A stretch of 64,000 bases of DNA from Thermotoga sp. SG1. GTDB lineage: Bacteria; Thermotogota; Thermotogae; Thermotogales; Thermotogaceae. The notes under the pieces are model-generated. The model was not told where the DNA came from. It did no database searches and was given only the letters and a program-made list of their open reading frames with translations. Below are positions 1-8,373 of this stretch, piece by piece. A program made the translations under genes and the position numbers. The DNA lies in NCBI RefSeq assembly GCF_002865985.1, contig NZ_LNDD01000005.1:124001-188000 (forward strand), written 5' to 3'. Numbering within the stretch: the first letter of the stretch is position 1; each line of letters starts with the position of its first letter.

Positions 1-428
1 GTACCGCAGAGGCCGTTGTGAAAGTTCTGGAGAGTGTCACTGAGATTTCTGGAAAGAAAGTTACGATCGTTGGAAGAAGCGTTACTGTGGGAAAACCTCT
101 TGCGATTATGCTTCTGAAGAAGGGAAGAGACGCCACTGTCACTGTTTGCCATTCCAGGACGCAAAATCTTGGGGAAATCACAAGGGCCAGTGATATCGTT
201 GTCGTTGCCGTTGGAAAGGCCCATTTCCTGAAAAAAGACATGGTGAAGAACAATGCTATCGTGATAGATGTTGGGATCAACTACGTGGATGGAAAATGGT
301 GCGGAGATGTGGACCCTGCCGTCGAGGAGATAGCACAGGTTACACCTGTTCCCGGTGGTGTGGGGCAGATCACAACCGCCCTTTTGTTTGAACATGTGGT
401 GAGAGCGGCGGAGCGTCAGAAAGTATGA
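1..428 (+). CDS. folD: FolD, methylenetetrahydrofolate dehydrogenase/cyclohydrolase (3' part)
   Basis: Bifunctional cytosolic enzyme that interconverts methylene-, methenyl- and formyl-tetrahydrofolate using NAD(P). The frame is already open at base 3 and the last 141 residues are visible; about the first half, with the folate-binding catalytic Tyr/Lys region, lies left of the window. The visible part is the Rossmann nucleotide-binding domain: GRSVTVGKPLAIML matches the family's GRS-x-xVGKP loop, and TPVPGGVGQITTALL is the conserved C-terminal FolD signature. The stop overlaps the xseA start (ATGA at 425-428), so it is cotranscribed with the genes to the right. A Met-like GTG at 18 is internal and is not the start. 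Confidence 0.95.
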   Translation, partial: TAEAVVKVLESVTEISGKKVTIVGRSVTVGKPLAIMLLKKGRDATVTVCHSRTQNLGEITRASDIVVVAVGKAHFLKKDMVKNNAIVIDVGINYVDGKWCGDVDPAVEEIAQVTPVPGGVGQITTALLFEHVVRAAERQKV

Positions 429-1606
429 GAGAGATCGTCTACACCGTCACGGAGATAAGCGAGTATATAAAAAAGCTGCTCGAAGAGGATCCTTATCTCG
501 TCAACGTGAGTGTATACGGAGAAGTCACCAATGTGCGCCCTAGAAAGGGCCACATTTTTTTCTCGCTGGTCGATGAAAACGCAAAACTGGACTGTGTCCT
601 GTTCGGTGGGGACAACATGGGAATCCGCCTCCAGGAAGGCAGGATGGCTCTCGTCGATGGCAGTATAAGTGTTTACACACCACACGGAACGTACAGGTTC
701 GTCTGCTCGAACATAAGGTACCTTGACCATATCGGAACTTACCAGATGAAGTTCGAAACGACCTTAAAAAAGCTCCTCGAGGAAGGTCTTCTGTATCGTC
801 CCAAAAGACCACTTCCCAGATTTCCAAAGAGAATCGGTGTCATCACCTCCAGGAGTTCTGCAGCGTTTCAAGATGTGATAAGAACGGCAAAGGAGCGAAA
901 ATCCCCCGTTGAGATATACCTGTTTCACACCTCCGTTCAGGGAGATTCTGCGAAGAAAGAGTTGATAGAAGCCTTGAGGAAGGCAAACAAGTACGATCTG
1001 GATCTTGTCCTGATAGTCAGAGGAGGTGGATCCAGGGAAGATCTGTGGGTGTTCAACGAAGAGGAAGTGGTGCGAGAAATTCTGAAGATGAAACATCCTG
1101 TCGTGACGGGAATAGGACACGAGATAGATCGTGTCATAGCGGATTTTGCGGCAGATGTATCCATGCACACACCAACAGGAGCAGCCGAATACGTCCTTCC
1201 TGATTTCAGAGACGTTCATGAAGAGCTGAAAAATCTCTATGAGAGAATGAAAGATACCGTTCTGGAGAAGATAACGCGTGAGGAAGAAAGACTGAACAGA
1301 CTATTTCATTACATCAAGGCAGCAGCAAAAAGAAAGTATGAAATAAACAAACTGACAGCCGTCAGGGTCAAAGAACTGGCGGGGAAACTCAGGAGTTTGG
1401 TGTTGAACTCTGTGAGAAGAAAACATGAAAGGGTGGAACATCTCTTCAGAGTACTTGAGAGTCTGAAACCAACAAGATTTCTTGACAAAGGATTTGTTCT
1501 GGTGAAAAAGGAAGGCAAAATCGTGAAAGAGGCCGCATCTTTGAATTCAGGAGACATCGTGTTTCTTATTTTCAGAGATGGTGAAAAGAAGGCGAGGGTG
1601 ATCTAG
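425..1606 (+). CDS. xseA: Exodeoxyribonuclease VII large subunit
   Basis: Catalytic subunit of ExoVII, which degrades single-stranded DNA in both directions. It has 393 residues, somewhat shorter than the E. coli protein (about 456). An N-terminal OB-fold of about 100 residues contains GEVTNVRPRKGHIFFSL. It is followed by the catalytic domain with RIGVITSRSSAAFQDV and the family signature RGGGSREDLWVFNEEEV. A Lys/Arg/Glu-rich helical stretch from about residue 270 to 350 is the part expected to bind several small subunits. It overlaps folD by 4 bases and is followed directly by xseB, its obligate partner. Confidence 0.96.
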   Translation: MREIVYTVTEISEYIKKLLEEDPYLVNVSVYGEVTNVRPRKGHIFFSLVDENAKLDCVLFGGDNMGIRLQEGRMALVDGSISVYTPHGTYRFVCSNIRYLDHIGTYQMKFETTLKKLLEEGLLYRPKRPLPRFPKRIGVITSRSSAAFQDVIRTAKERKSPVEIYLFHTSVQGDSAKKELIEALRKANKYDLDLVLIVRGGGSREDLWVFNEEEVVREILKMKHPVVTGIGHEIDRVIADFAADVSMHTPTGAAEYVLPDFRDVHEELKNLYERMKDTVLEKITREEERLNRLFHYIKAAAKRKYEINKLTAVRVKELAGKLRSLVLNSVRRKHERVEHLFRVLESLKPTRFLDKGFVLVKKEGKIVKEAASLNSGDIVFLIFRDGEKKARVI

Positions 1607-1831
1607 GTGGACTTCGAAGAGATGATGAAAGAACTGGAAGAAATCGTCAACAGACTCGAAAACGAAGACCTGTCTCTTGAAGAGTCCATTGAACTCTTTC
1701 AAAGAGGTGTGGAACTCTACAAAAAATGCAGGGAGATCCTTCAGAAAAAGCAGTTGAAAATCATCGATGTTTTGAAAGAACTGGAAGGTGATGAAGATGA
1801 TACTGGACGAAATCAAGAAAATGAGTCATGA
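1607..1831 (+). CDS. xseB: Exodeoxyribonuclease VII small subunit
   Basis: Small helical subunit (74 residues) that assembles in several copies on XseA. The start is a GTG directly after the xseA stop, giving MDFEEMMKELEEIVNRLE. LSLEESIELFQRGVEL is the typical XseB core (L-x-LEESL-x-LFERGV in other species). It is almost entirely heptad-like charged helix. The 3' end overlaps the start of dxs by about 35 bases, so translation of the two is probably coupled. Confidence 0.95.
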   Translation: MDFEEMMKELEEIVNRLENEDLSLEESIELFQRGVELYKKCREILQKKQLKIIDVLKELEGDEDDTGRNQENES

Positions 1832-3623
1832 AGAACTGAAAAGGCTCGCTGATGAGATAAGACAAAAAATCATAGAGGTGGTTCTGAAGAACGGGGGGCA
1901 CCTTGCTTCCAATCTGGGAACGGTGGAACTCACACTCGCCCTCTACCGTGTCTTCGATCCCAGAGAAGACGCTGTGATCTGGGACACGGGGCATCAAACG
2001 TACACCCACAAAATATTGACGGGACGAGACGAGCAGTTTCACACCATAAGAACTTTCGGTGGCCTGAGTGGTTTCGTCACAAGAAGAGAGTCGCCACTGG
2101 ACTGGTTCGGTACAGGACATGCGGGTACCTCCATAGCGGCCGCCCTCGGTTTTGAAAAGGCCTTCGAATTTCTCAAAGAGAAAAGGCACGTGATCGTTGT
2201 AATAGGAGACGGTGCTCTCACATCGGGTATGGCGCTTGAGGCGCTGAACCAGATCAAAAATCTCAACTCGAAAATCAAGATAATCCTCAACGACAACGGA
2301 ATGTCCATCTCACAGAACGTGGGAGGACTTGCATATCACCTTTCCAGACTCAGAACAAATCCCATATACCTGAAAGGAAAAAAAGCACTGAAGAAGGTCC
2401 TCGAAAAAACTGAGATAGGCTTTGAACTGGAGGAAGAGATGAGATACCTGAGGGATGGATTAAAAGGAATAATACAGGGAACCAACTTCTTTGAAGCGCT
2501 CGGTCTGAAGTACTTCGGACCGTTCGATGGTCACAACATAGAACTCCTTGAAAAGGTCTTGAAGAGGGTAAAAGAATACGATTATCCGACGGTTGTTCAC
2601 GTTGTGACAAGAAAAGGCAGAGGATTCAAAGCAGCAGAAGAGGATCCCACAACGTACCACAGTGCCTCACCTGTTGGAAAACCAAAAAGGCTATCCTACA
2701 GTGAGCTTCTGGGGTACACCCTCTCAAAGATTGCAGAGTTCGATGAAAGGATCGTTGCCATAACAGCGGCCATGGCGGATGGGACAGGACTTTCCATTTT
2801 TCAGAAAAACCACCCCGAACGCTTCTTCGATCTGGGAATCACGGAGCAGTCGTGTGTTACTTTTGGTGCGGCGCTGGGACTTCAAGGGATGAAACCGGTC
2901 GTTGCAATCTACTCCACGTTTCTTCAGAGGGCCTTCGATCAGGTTGTTCACGATGTGGCCCTTCAGAACGCTCCGGTTCTTTTTGCGATAGATCGCTCCG
3001 GAGTTGTTGGGGAAGATGGGCCCACACACCATGGTCTCTTCGATATCAACTATCTTCTCCCGATTCCGAACGTGAAAATAGTATCTCCATCTTCTCCTCA
3101 AGAGTTCGTGAACGTTTTGTACACCGTTTTGACCAATCTTGATGGTCCTGTTGTTGTTCGCTATCCAAAGGAATCCTTCGAGGCAGATCTCAACTCACTC
3201 TTTGAGAACATGAGAGAGATAGACCTTGGCTGGAAGGTGGTCAGAGAAGGAAAAGACGCAGCGGTGATCGTCACCGGGCCCCTTCTAAAAGAAGTACTCA
3301 GGATTCCTCTGGATGTTACAGTGATAAACGCCCTCACCGTGAAACCTCTGGATACACGGGTTCTGAGAGAGGTTGCACAAAATCACAGGCTCATATTCAC
3401 CGTCGAAGAAGCCATGAAGATAGGAGGATTTGGCTCCTACGTTGCTCAAAAACTCTGGGAGATGGGCTGGAAGGGACGTGTGGTGAACATCGGGGTGAAC
3501 GATCATTTCGTAACCCACGGAAGCAGAAAGGAACTCCTTGAGATGCTAGGACTTGATTCAAAAGGGCTTTCAAAAACTATGCTAACATATATTAAGGTTA
3601 GAAGCGAGGAGGGGAAAGCATGA
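1797..3623 (+). CDS. dxs: 1-deoxy-D-xylulose-5-phosphate synthase
   Basis: Thiamine-diphosphate enzyme that condenses pyruvate and glyceraldehyde 3-phosphate in the first step of the MEP isoprenoid pathway; it also feeds thiamine and pyridoxal synthesis. Motifs in order are GHQTYTHKILTGR, GTGHAGTSIAAALGF, the ThDP motif GDGALTSGMALEALN ending in LNDNGMSIS, then the pyrimidine domain with DLGITEQSCVTFGAALGL and YSTFLQRAFDQVVHDV. The His that normally follows EQ in this family (EQHAVTF) is Ser here. ATG at 1797 lies 6 bases after GGAAGGTG and gives 608 residues; GTG 1788 and ATG 1791 are in frame but too close to the SD site. The 3' end overlaps the next gene by 4 bases. Confidence 0.96.
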   Translation: MILDEIKKMSHEELKRLADEIRQKIIEVVLKNGGHLASNLGTVELTLALYRVFDPREDAVIWDTGHQTYTHKILTGRDEQFHTIRTFGGLSGFVTRRESPLDWFGTGHAGTSIAAALGFEKAFEFLKEKRHVIVVIGDGALTSGMALEALNQIKNLNSKIKIILNDNGMSISQNVGGLAYHLSRLRTNPIYLKGKKALKKVLEKTEIGFELEEEMRYLRDGLKGIIQGTNFFEALGLKYFGPFDGHNIELLEKVLKRVKEYDYPTVVHVVTRKGRGFKAAEEDPTTYHSASPVGKPKRLSYSELLGYTLSKIAEFDERIVAITAAMADGTGLSIFQKNHPERFFDLGITEQSCVTFGAALGLQGMKPVVAIYSTFLQRAFDQVVHDVALQNAPVLFAIDRSGVVGEDGPTHHGLFDINYLLPIPNVKIVSPSSPQEFVNVLYTVLTNLDGPVVVRYPKESFEADLNSLFENMREIDLGWKVVREGKDAAVIVTGPLLKEVLRIPLDVTVINALTVKPLDTRVLREVAQNHRLIFTVEEAMKIGGFGSYVAQKLWEMGWKGRVVNIGVNDHFVTHGSRKELLEMLGLDSKGLSKTMLTYIKVRSEEGKA

Positions 3624-3949
3624 AAATCATGCTTGAACATGGGGAACTCGAAATAACGGTGGAGGCATTGAAGAAAATCGTTTATCTTGCAACGGTTGAA
3701 AGTTACGGGACGGTTGGAATCGGAGAATCGCGTTCATTCTTTGAGAGGATCTTTGGAGGGGACAAGGGCATCAAGATCGAAGAACTCGAAGACTCTTCTC
3801 TGAACGTCGACGTGTACATAGAAGTTGAGTACGGGGTGAACATCAAAGAGGTTGCCAGGAACATTGCCGATAACGTAGCTCACAAACTCAAGACACTGGC
3901 TGGCTGTGAGAATCTGAACATAACCGTTCATGTGGTAGGCATCAAATGA
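3620..3949 (+). CDS. Asp23/Gls24 family protein (DUF322)
   Basis: 109 residues matching the Asp23/Gls24 envelope-stress family: an N-terminal EITVEALKKIVYLATVESYGTVG, a central variable loop, then DVYIEVEYGVNIKEVARNIADNV and a closing VTVHVVGIK-like strand. The family has no catalytic residues and is thought to act as a membrane-associated or envelope scaffold. In Firmicutes it commonly lies just upstream of the DhaL-domain gene yloV/fakA, as it does here, 16 bases away. The function in Thermotoga is unknown; the family call is firm. Confidence 0.88.
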   Translation: MKIMLEHGELEITVEALKKIVYLATVESYGTVGIGESRSFFERIFGGDKGIKIEELEDSSLNVDVYIEVEYGVNIKEVARNIADNVAHKLKTLAGCENLNITVHVVGIK

Positions 3950-3965
3950 AACGGAGGTAGAGATC

Positions 3966-5552
3966 TTGAAAAAGATCACCGGAAGGTTTTTGAAAATCAT
4001 CATAAAGAAAGCAACTGAAAACCTTCTCAGACACAAAGATGAAATCAACGCCCTGAACGTTTTCCCTGTTCCGGATGGGGACACGGGCTCCAATATGTGT
4101 TCGACGATGCTGGAGGCATGCAAGTACATAGACAATATCAAAAGTGATGACCTTCCAGAAGTGTGGAAGGCAATCAAAGAAGGAGCCCTGATGGGGGCAC
4201 GTGGAAACTCCGGTGTCATACTTTCTCAGATATTGAGAGGACTGGCAGACGCTTCTCCAGAGAGCTACATCACCCCAGGAGATTTCATCAAGATGATATC
4301 GAACGCAAGGAAAGTCGCGTACAGTGCCGTTATGAGACCCGTTGAAGGTACTATGCTGACGGTGGTGAAGGAACTCGATGAGAAACTGAAGGGACGTTCC
4401 TTTGAAACGTTCGAAGAGTTGTTCGACCAGATCGTGGAGATGATAAAGGATACGGTGAACAGAACTCCAAGCATGCTTTCCAAACTCAGGGAAGCTGGAG
4501 TTGTGGATGCAGGAGCAAAAGGGTTATACTACCTGTTTGAAGGAATGAGGGATGCGATCAAAGGAGATATAGAAGTGAACCTCGAGCAGGTGGAACAGGC
4601 CTCAGTGGAAGATCTCAAGAGAATGGCCTTGGAAGAGATAACGAACCAATACTGTACGGAGGTGGCCGTTCGAAGAAAGCGTGTTTTCGAAAAGTCAGAA
4701 CTGGAATCCTTCCTGAACGAGATAGGAGACTCCGTTGTTCTTGTAGAGCAGGACGATATCTTCAGACTGCACGTTCACACGAATCATCCGGGTCAGGTGC
4801 TTGAAAAGGTGCTGGATTTCGGTGAAATAATAAAGGTGAAAGTGGACAACATGAAACTCCAGCACGAACACATCATATCCGCCCAGGTCGGAAAGGAAAT
4901 AGGTGTGGTTGCCGTCTCTCCCGGGAAGGGGATTTCAGAGATCCTGAAAAGCCTGGGCGTGGACGAGATAGTTCCTGGCGGTCAGACGATGAATCCCAGT
5001 TTTGCCGATCTTAAGACAGCGGTGGATAAGACACACGCGAAGGTGGTCTTTCTCTTTCCAAACAACGCCAACGTTCTTCTCACGGCAAAACAGGTGGCAG
5101 AAGCGGTGGACGATAAAAGGGTTATCGTCGTTCAAACGTCACACGTTCAAGAATGTGTTGCCGCGATGGTGGAATACGACCCAGACGAGGATCCTGAAGA
5201 ACTCAAAAAAAGGTTCGAAGAGGCGATCAACCAGTGTGTTCCTATTTCCATCACAAGGGCAGTCAGAGACTCCAGATACGGAAAAAGGCGTATAAGAAAA
5301 GGTGAGTACCTCGTCTTTGTGAGAAAAGAGCTTTTAGCGCACGGATTCAACCTCGTGAAGGCACTGAAGGACGTTCTGGAAAAGGAGGACGCAAGAGAAA
5401 AAGAGATTCTCACTGTTTTTCTTGGTGACAATTATCGAAAAGTAGAACTCGAAAAGATACAGAATCTCATAGGAGAGGAATTCCCGAACCTCGATCTTGA
5501 AATCCACGAGGGTGGACAACCCCATTATCCGTTTTTGATGCTTTTGCAATGA
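3966..5552 (+). CDS. fakA: DAK/DegV-fusion kinase, fatty acid kinase FakA-like (YloV)
   Basis: 528 residues. The N-terminal DhaL ATP-binding domain has NVFPVPDGDTGSNM near residue 30 and GARGNSGVILSQILRG near 80, with the Asp residues that coordinate Mg-ATP in dihydroxyacetone kinases. A middle region and a C-terminal domain follow (GVVAVSPGKGISEILKSLG onwards). The same architecture is FakA in Staphylococcus, which phosphorylates a fatty acid held by a DegV (FakB) protein. A DegV gene lies in this window at 52173. The start is a TTG after ACGGAGGTAGAGATC. The kinase role is inferred from family membership. Confidence 0.85.
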   Translation: MKKITGRFLKIIIKKATENLLRHKDEINALNVFPVPDGDTGSNMCSTMLEACKYIDNIKSDDLPEVWKAIKEGALMGARGNSGVILSQILRGLADASPESYITPGDFIKMISNARKVAYSAVMRPVEGTMLTVVKELDEKLKGRSFETFEELFDQIVEMIKDTVNRTPSMLSKLREAGVVDAGAKGLYYLFEGMRDAIKGDIEVNLEQVEQASVEDLKRMALEEITNQYCTEVAVRRKRVFEKSELESFLNEIGDSVVLVEQDDIFRLHVHTNHPGQVLEKVLDFGEIIKVKVDNMKLQHEHIISAQVGKEIGVVAVSPGKGISEILKSLGVDEIVPGGQTMNPSFADLKTAVDKTHAKVVFLFPNNANVLLTAKQVAEAVDDKRVIVVQTSHVQECVAAMVEYDPDEDPEELKKRFEEAINQCVPISITRAVRDSRYGKRRIRKGEYLVFVRKELLAHGFNLVKALKDVLEKEDAREKEILTVFLGDNYRKVELEKIQNLIGEEFPNLDLEIHEGGQPHYPFLMLLQ

Positions 5553-7165
5553 GGGGTGAAAACATAAAGGCAATCGTCTATCTTCCGCTCGATCCGGATA
5601 AAGCAAAGCAAAACAATCTTCCGGTGAAACTTCCCGTTCTTGCAGAAGATCTTCCCAGAATAGTGGAAGAAGACCGTATTCCTCTCGATGTTGTCCTGAG
5701 AGGGCTTGAGGCACAGTACGAAGTATCAAAGGATGAGTATTACAGGTCCTACTACGTGTTCTTCCTCTACGAAAAATTCAAGGAGCTTCTTCGCGAGCAA
5801 AGGTTCGACGAGGCAGAAAAGATCCTGGAAAAAGCAAGGGAAGTTCAATACGATTATCGCTACCACTTTTACAAAGGACTCCTTCTCAAGCACAGAGGAA
5901 ATCTTGGCGAAGCCGAGGTTGAAATGAGAATAGCAACATCCATGAAGGAAGACTTCGCACCGGCTTACTTTGAACTCGCGAACATACTGAAAGAAAAGGG
6001 TGAAATAGAGGACAGTCTTCGCTTCTACGAAAAGGCCCATGAAATCAACAGAGAGTTTCTTCTTCCACTTCTGAAGAAAGGAGACCTTCTTCTCGAAGAA
6101 GGAAGATTCGAAGAAGCCCTTGAAGAGTACAGAAGAATCCTCGAAAAGGATCCGAACTTCACAGAAGTGTACGAAAGACTCGGGGTCATCTACAATCAGC
6201 TTCAGCGTTTCAAGGAGGCAGAAAAATTCTTCAGAAAAGCGCTGGAAGCAGAGCAAAAGGATCATGTAGAGTTCAACCTCTCCTACACCTTGGTAAAACT
6301 CGGCAGGTTGTTCGAGGCACTGGGCATTCTGAAAAGACTCTACGAGAAGGCACCCGACGATCCCATGCTGGCAAACGAGTACGGGCTTCTTCTCAAAACA
6401 CTCGGCCTGTACGAAGAAGCCCTCGAAGTGTTTGAAGAGGCTTACAGCAGGCACAGAGACGAAGAAATCTTGAAATACAACTACGCTACGATTCTTCTTC
6501 ACTTCGATAGGGAAAAGGCTATCTCTGTCTTGTCGGAGATCACAGGAGAACTCAAAGAAAGGGCAGAACACATGATCGCTCTTGCAGAGAGCAAGGTGAA
6601 AATACCAACCTTTGAAGAATTCGAATGGTTGAAAGATTACTTCGATGAAGATGGCATCATCGATGTGGTCTCCCTGGCGGAGGATCTGGTCTCTTCAAAC
6701 GAAGAAGTCCAGGAGAGGATCGATACACTCAGAAAAGGGCAGTTTCCCTTTTACGATACGACGATCGACACATCAGAAATGATCGAAACCATGATGGGTA
6801 TCATCTTCGTGTCACCTGACATATTCAAAATGGAGGAAAATGTCGTGAAGTTCACTTCGGCTTTCTCTGGCAGTTCCATCATGATCGCTTCGGGTCTTGT
6901 TCTGGTTCGAATCGTGCAGCATCTTCTGGTGTTCGAAGATTTGCTCATGGATGATCTTTTGAGAGAACTTGTGGCAGAAACTCAGGATATAAACTGGCGA
7001 TTTGCTTTGAGAATAGCCAGATTCAGGCACGCAGACAAATTCGATTTCGAGAGGCTCTCCGATCTCGTGGTGGCACTTCTGCAATCTCTGGAGCAGGGTA
7101 TTCCCGTTGCCGACGATGACAGACTGAAATACGTGATGGAAAAACTACACATAAAGGAGGGATGA
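5549..7165 (+). CDS. Tetratricopeptide-repeat protein
   Basis: 538 residues with a long run of TPR units from about residue 75 to 320. The A-G-Y-A-P spacing is visible in segments such as APAYFELANILKEKGEIEDS, FTEVYERLGVIYNQLQRFKE and PMLANEYGLLLKTLGLYEE. The C-terminal 200 residues are helical, acidic and not recognised. There is no signal peptide and no obvious membrane segment apart from a hydrophobic stretch near residue 430-460 (SGSSIMIASGLVLVRIVQHL). It overlaps fakA by 4 bases and apgM almost directly. Probably a scaffold or adaptor; no specific function can be read. Confidence 0.85.
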   Translation: MRGENIKAIVYLPLDPDKAKQNNLPVKLPVLAEDLPRIVEEDRIPLDVVLRGLEAQYEVSKDEYYRSYYVFFLYEKFKELLREQRFDEAEKILEKAREVQYDYRYHFYKGLLLKHRGNLGEAEVEMRIATSMKEDFAPAYFELANILKEKGEIEDSLRFYEKAHEINREFLLPLLKKGDLLLEEGRFEEALEEYRRILEKDPNFTEVYERLGVIYNQLQRFKEAEKFFRKALEAEQKDHVEFNLSYTLVKLGRLFEALGILKRLYEKAPDDPMLANEYGLLLKTLGLYEEALEVFEEAYSRHRDEEILKYNYATILLHFDREKAISVLSEITGELKERAEHMIALAESKVKIPTFEEFEWLKDYFDEDGIIDVVSLAEDLVSSNEEVQERIDTLRKGQFPFYDTTIDTSEMIETMMGIIFVSPDIFKMEENVVKFTSAFSGSSIMIASGLVLVRIVQHLLVFEDLLMDDLLRELVAETQDINWRFALRIARFRHADKFDFERLSDLVVALLQSLEQGIPVADDDRLKYVMEKLHIKEG

Positions 7166-7167
7166 CG

Positions 7168-8373
7168 ATGCTTGATAAACAGGAGTTCGTCTCAAAACTT
7201 GTAACGACAAACGATACGAAGATAGTCCTGCTTGTGATGGACGGCCTTGGAGACATTCCAGTGAACGGCAAGACTCCCCTTCAGGCAGCCAGCACACCAA
7301 ATCTTGACAGCTTGGCAAAAGAGAGCGACCTTGGCCAGACCGTTCCCGTTCTTCCCGGCATCACTCCTGGAAGCGGTCCTGGACACCTTTCTCTTTTTGG
7401 ATACAACCCCATAAAGTATCAGATAGGAAGAGGCATTCTTGAGGCGCTGGGTATAGGTGTTGAAGTTGGTGAAAAAGATGTTGTTGCCAGAGCGAACTTT
7501 GCAACCTGGGACGGGAACGTGGTGCTCGACAGAAGGGCAGGAAGGCCTGCCACGGAAGAATCCGCGAAGGTGGTTCAGCTTCTTTCAGAAAAGATCAAGA
7601 AGATCGAGGACGTAGAGATCACGTTCTATCCCGGTAAAGAACACAGGTTCGTGGTGAAGTTCACCGGTGAAGGTCTTGGTGACAGGGTAACGGACGCAGA
7701 TCCCCAGAAAGAAGGGCATCCGATGGTCTGGGCAGAAGGACTGGATGAACCTTCGAAGAAGACGGCAAGGATCGCCAACGAACTGATCAAGAAGATAGCA
7801 GAGGTTCTGAAAGACAACCCGAAGATAAACTTTGCCCTCATCAGAGGATTTTCCAAATATCCTGATCTTCCCAAATTCCCGGAGATCTACAAGTTGAGGG
7901 CTGGAGCCATCGCAACCTATCCGATGTACAGGGGTCTTGCGAAACTTGTGGGAATGGAGATAATTGAAACAGGACAGACCGTCGAAGATGAAATCAACAC
8001 TCTGAAAGAAAAATGGAACGATTTCGATTTCTTCTACGTCCACGTGAAGAAAACGGACTCTTACGGCGAAGACGGAAAGTTCGATGAAAAGGTGAAGGTG
8101 ATAGAGGAAGTTGACAGGGTGATACCGGAGATCCTGACACTGAAACCAGATGTTCTTGTGATCACAGGAGATCATTCCACACCCGTTCCACTGAAGGCCC
8201 ACAGTTGGCATCCCGTTCCTCTTCTCATCTGGTCCAGATACACAAGAAGAGGCTTGTCTCAGGCCTTCAACGAATTCGAGTGCGCAAGAGGTACCCTTGG
8301 AACGATACATGCCAGCGACGTCATGACACTCGCTCTTGCGCACGCTGGAAGGCTGGAAAAGTTCGGAGCATGA
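7168..8373 (+). CDS. apgM: Cofactor-independent phosphoglycerate mutase, archaeal type
   Basis: Interconverts 3- and 2-phosphoglycerate in glycolysis without 2,3-bisphosphoglycerate. It is a metal-dependent member of the alkaline-phosphatase superfamily. The metal-binding start KIVLLVMDGLGDIPVNGKTP, the loop PGSGPGHLSLFGYNP, and the C-terminal VITGDHSTPVPLKAHSWHPV carry the Asp/His ligands. AGGAGG at 7155-7160 sits 7 bases before ATG 7168 but only 1 base before ATG 7162, so 7168 (401 residues) is preferred. The stop overlaps the comEC start (ATGA). Confidence 0.94.
   Translation: MLDKQEFVSKLVTTNDTKIVLLVMDGLGDIPVNGKTPLQAASTPNLDSLAKESDLGQTVPVLPGITPGSGPGHLSLFGYNPIKYQIGRGILEALGIGVEVGEKDVVARANFATWDGNVVLDRRAGRPATEESAKVVQLLSEKIKKIEDVEITFYPGKEHRFVVKFTGEGLGDRVTDADPQKEGHPMVWAEGLDEPSKKTARIANELIKKIAEVLKDNPKINFALIRGFSKYPDLPKFPEIYKLRAGAIATYPMYRGLAKLVGMEIIETGQTVEDEINTLKEKWNDFDFFYVHVKKTDSYGEDGKFDEKVKVIEEVDRVIPEILTLKPDVLVITGDHSTPVPLKAHSWHPVPLLIWSRYTRRGLSQAFNEFECARGTLGTIHASDVMTLALAHAGRLEKFGA

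Noticed and set aside
3545-3620. A possible promoter in the AT-rich end of dxs (TATATTAAGG)
   Set aside because: No -35 at the right distance and the next gene overlaps dxs by 4 bases, so coupling explains it better.
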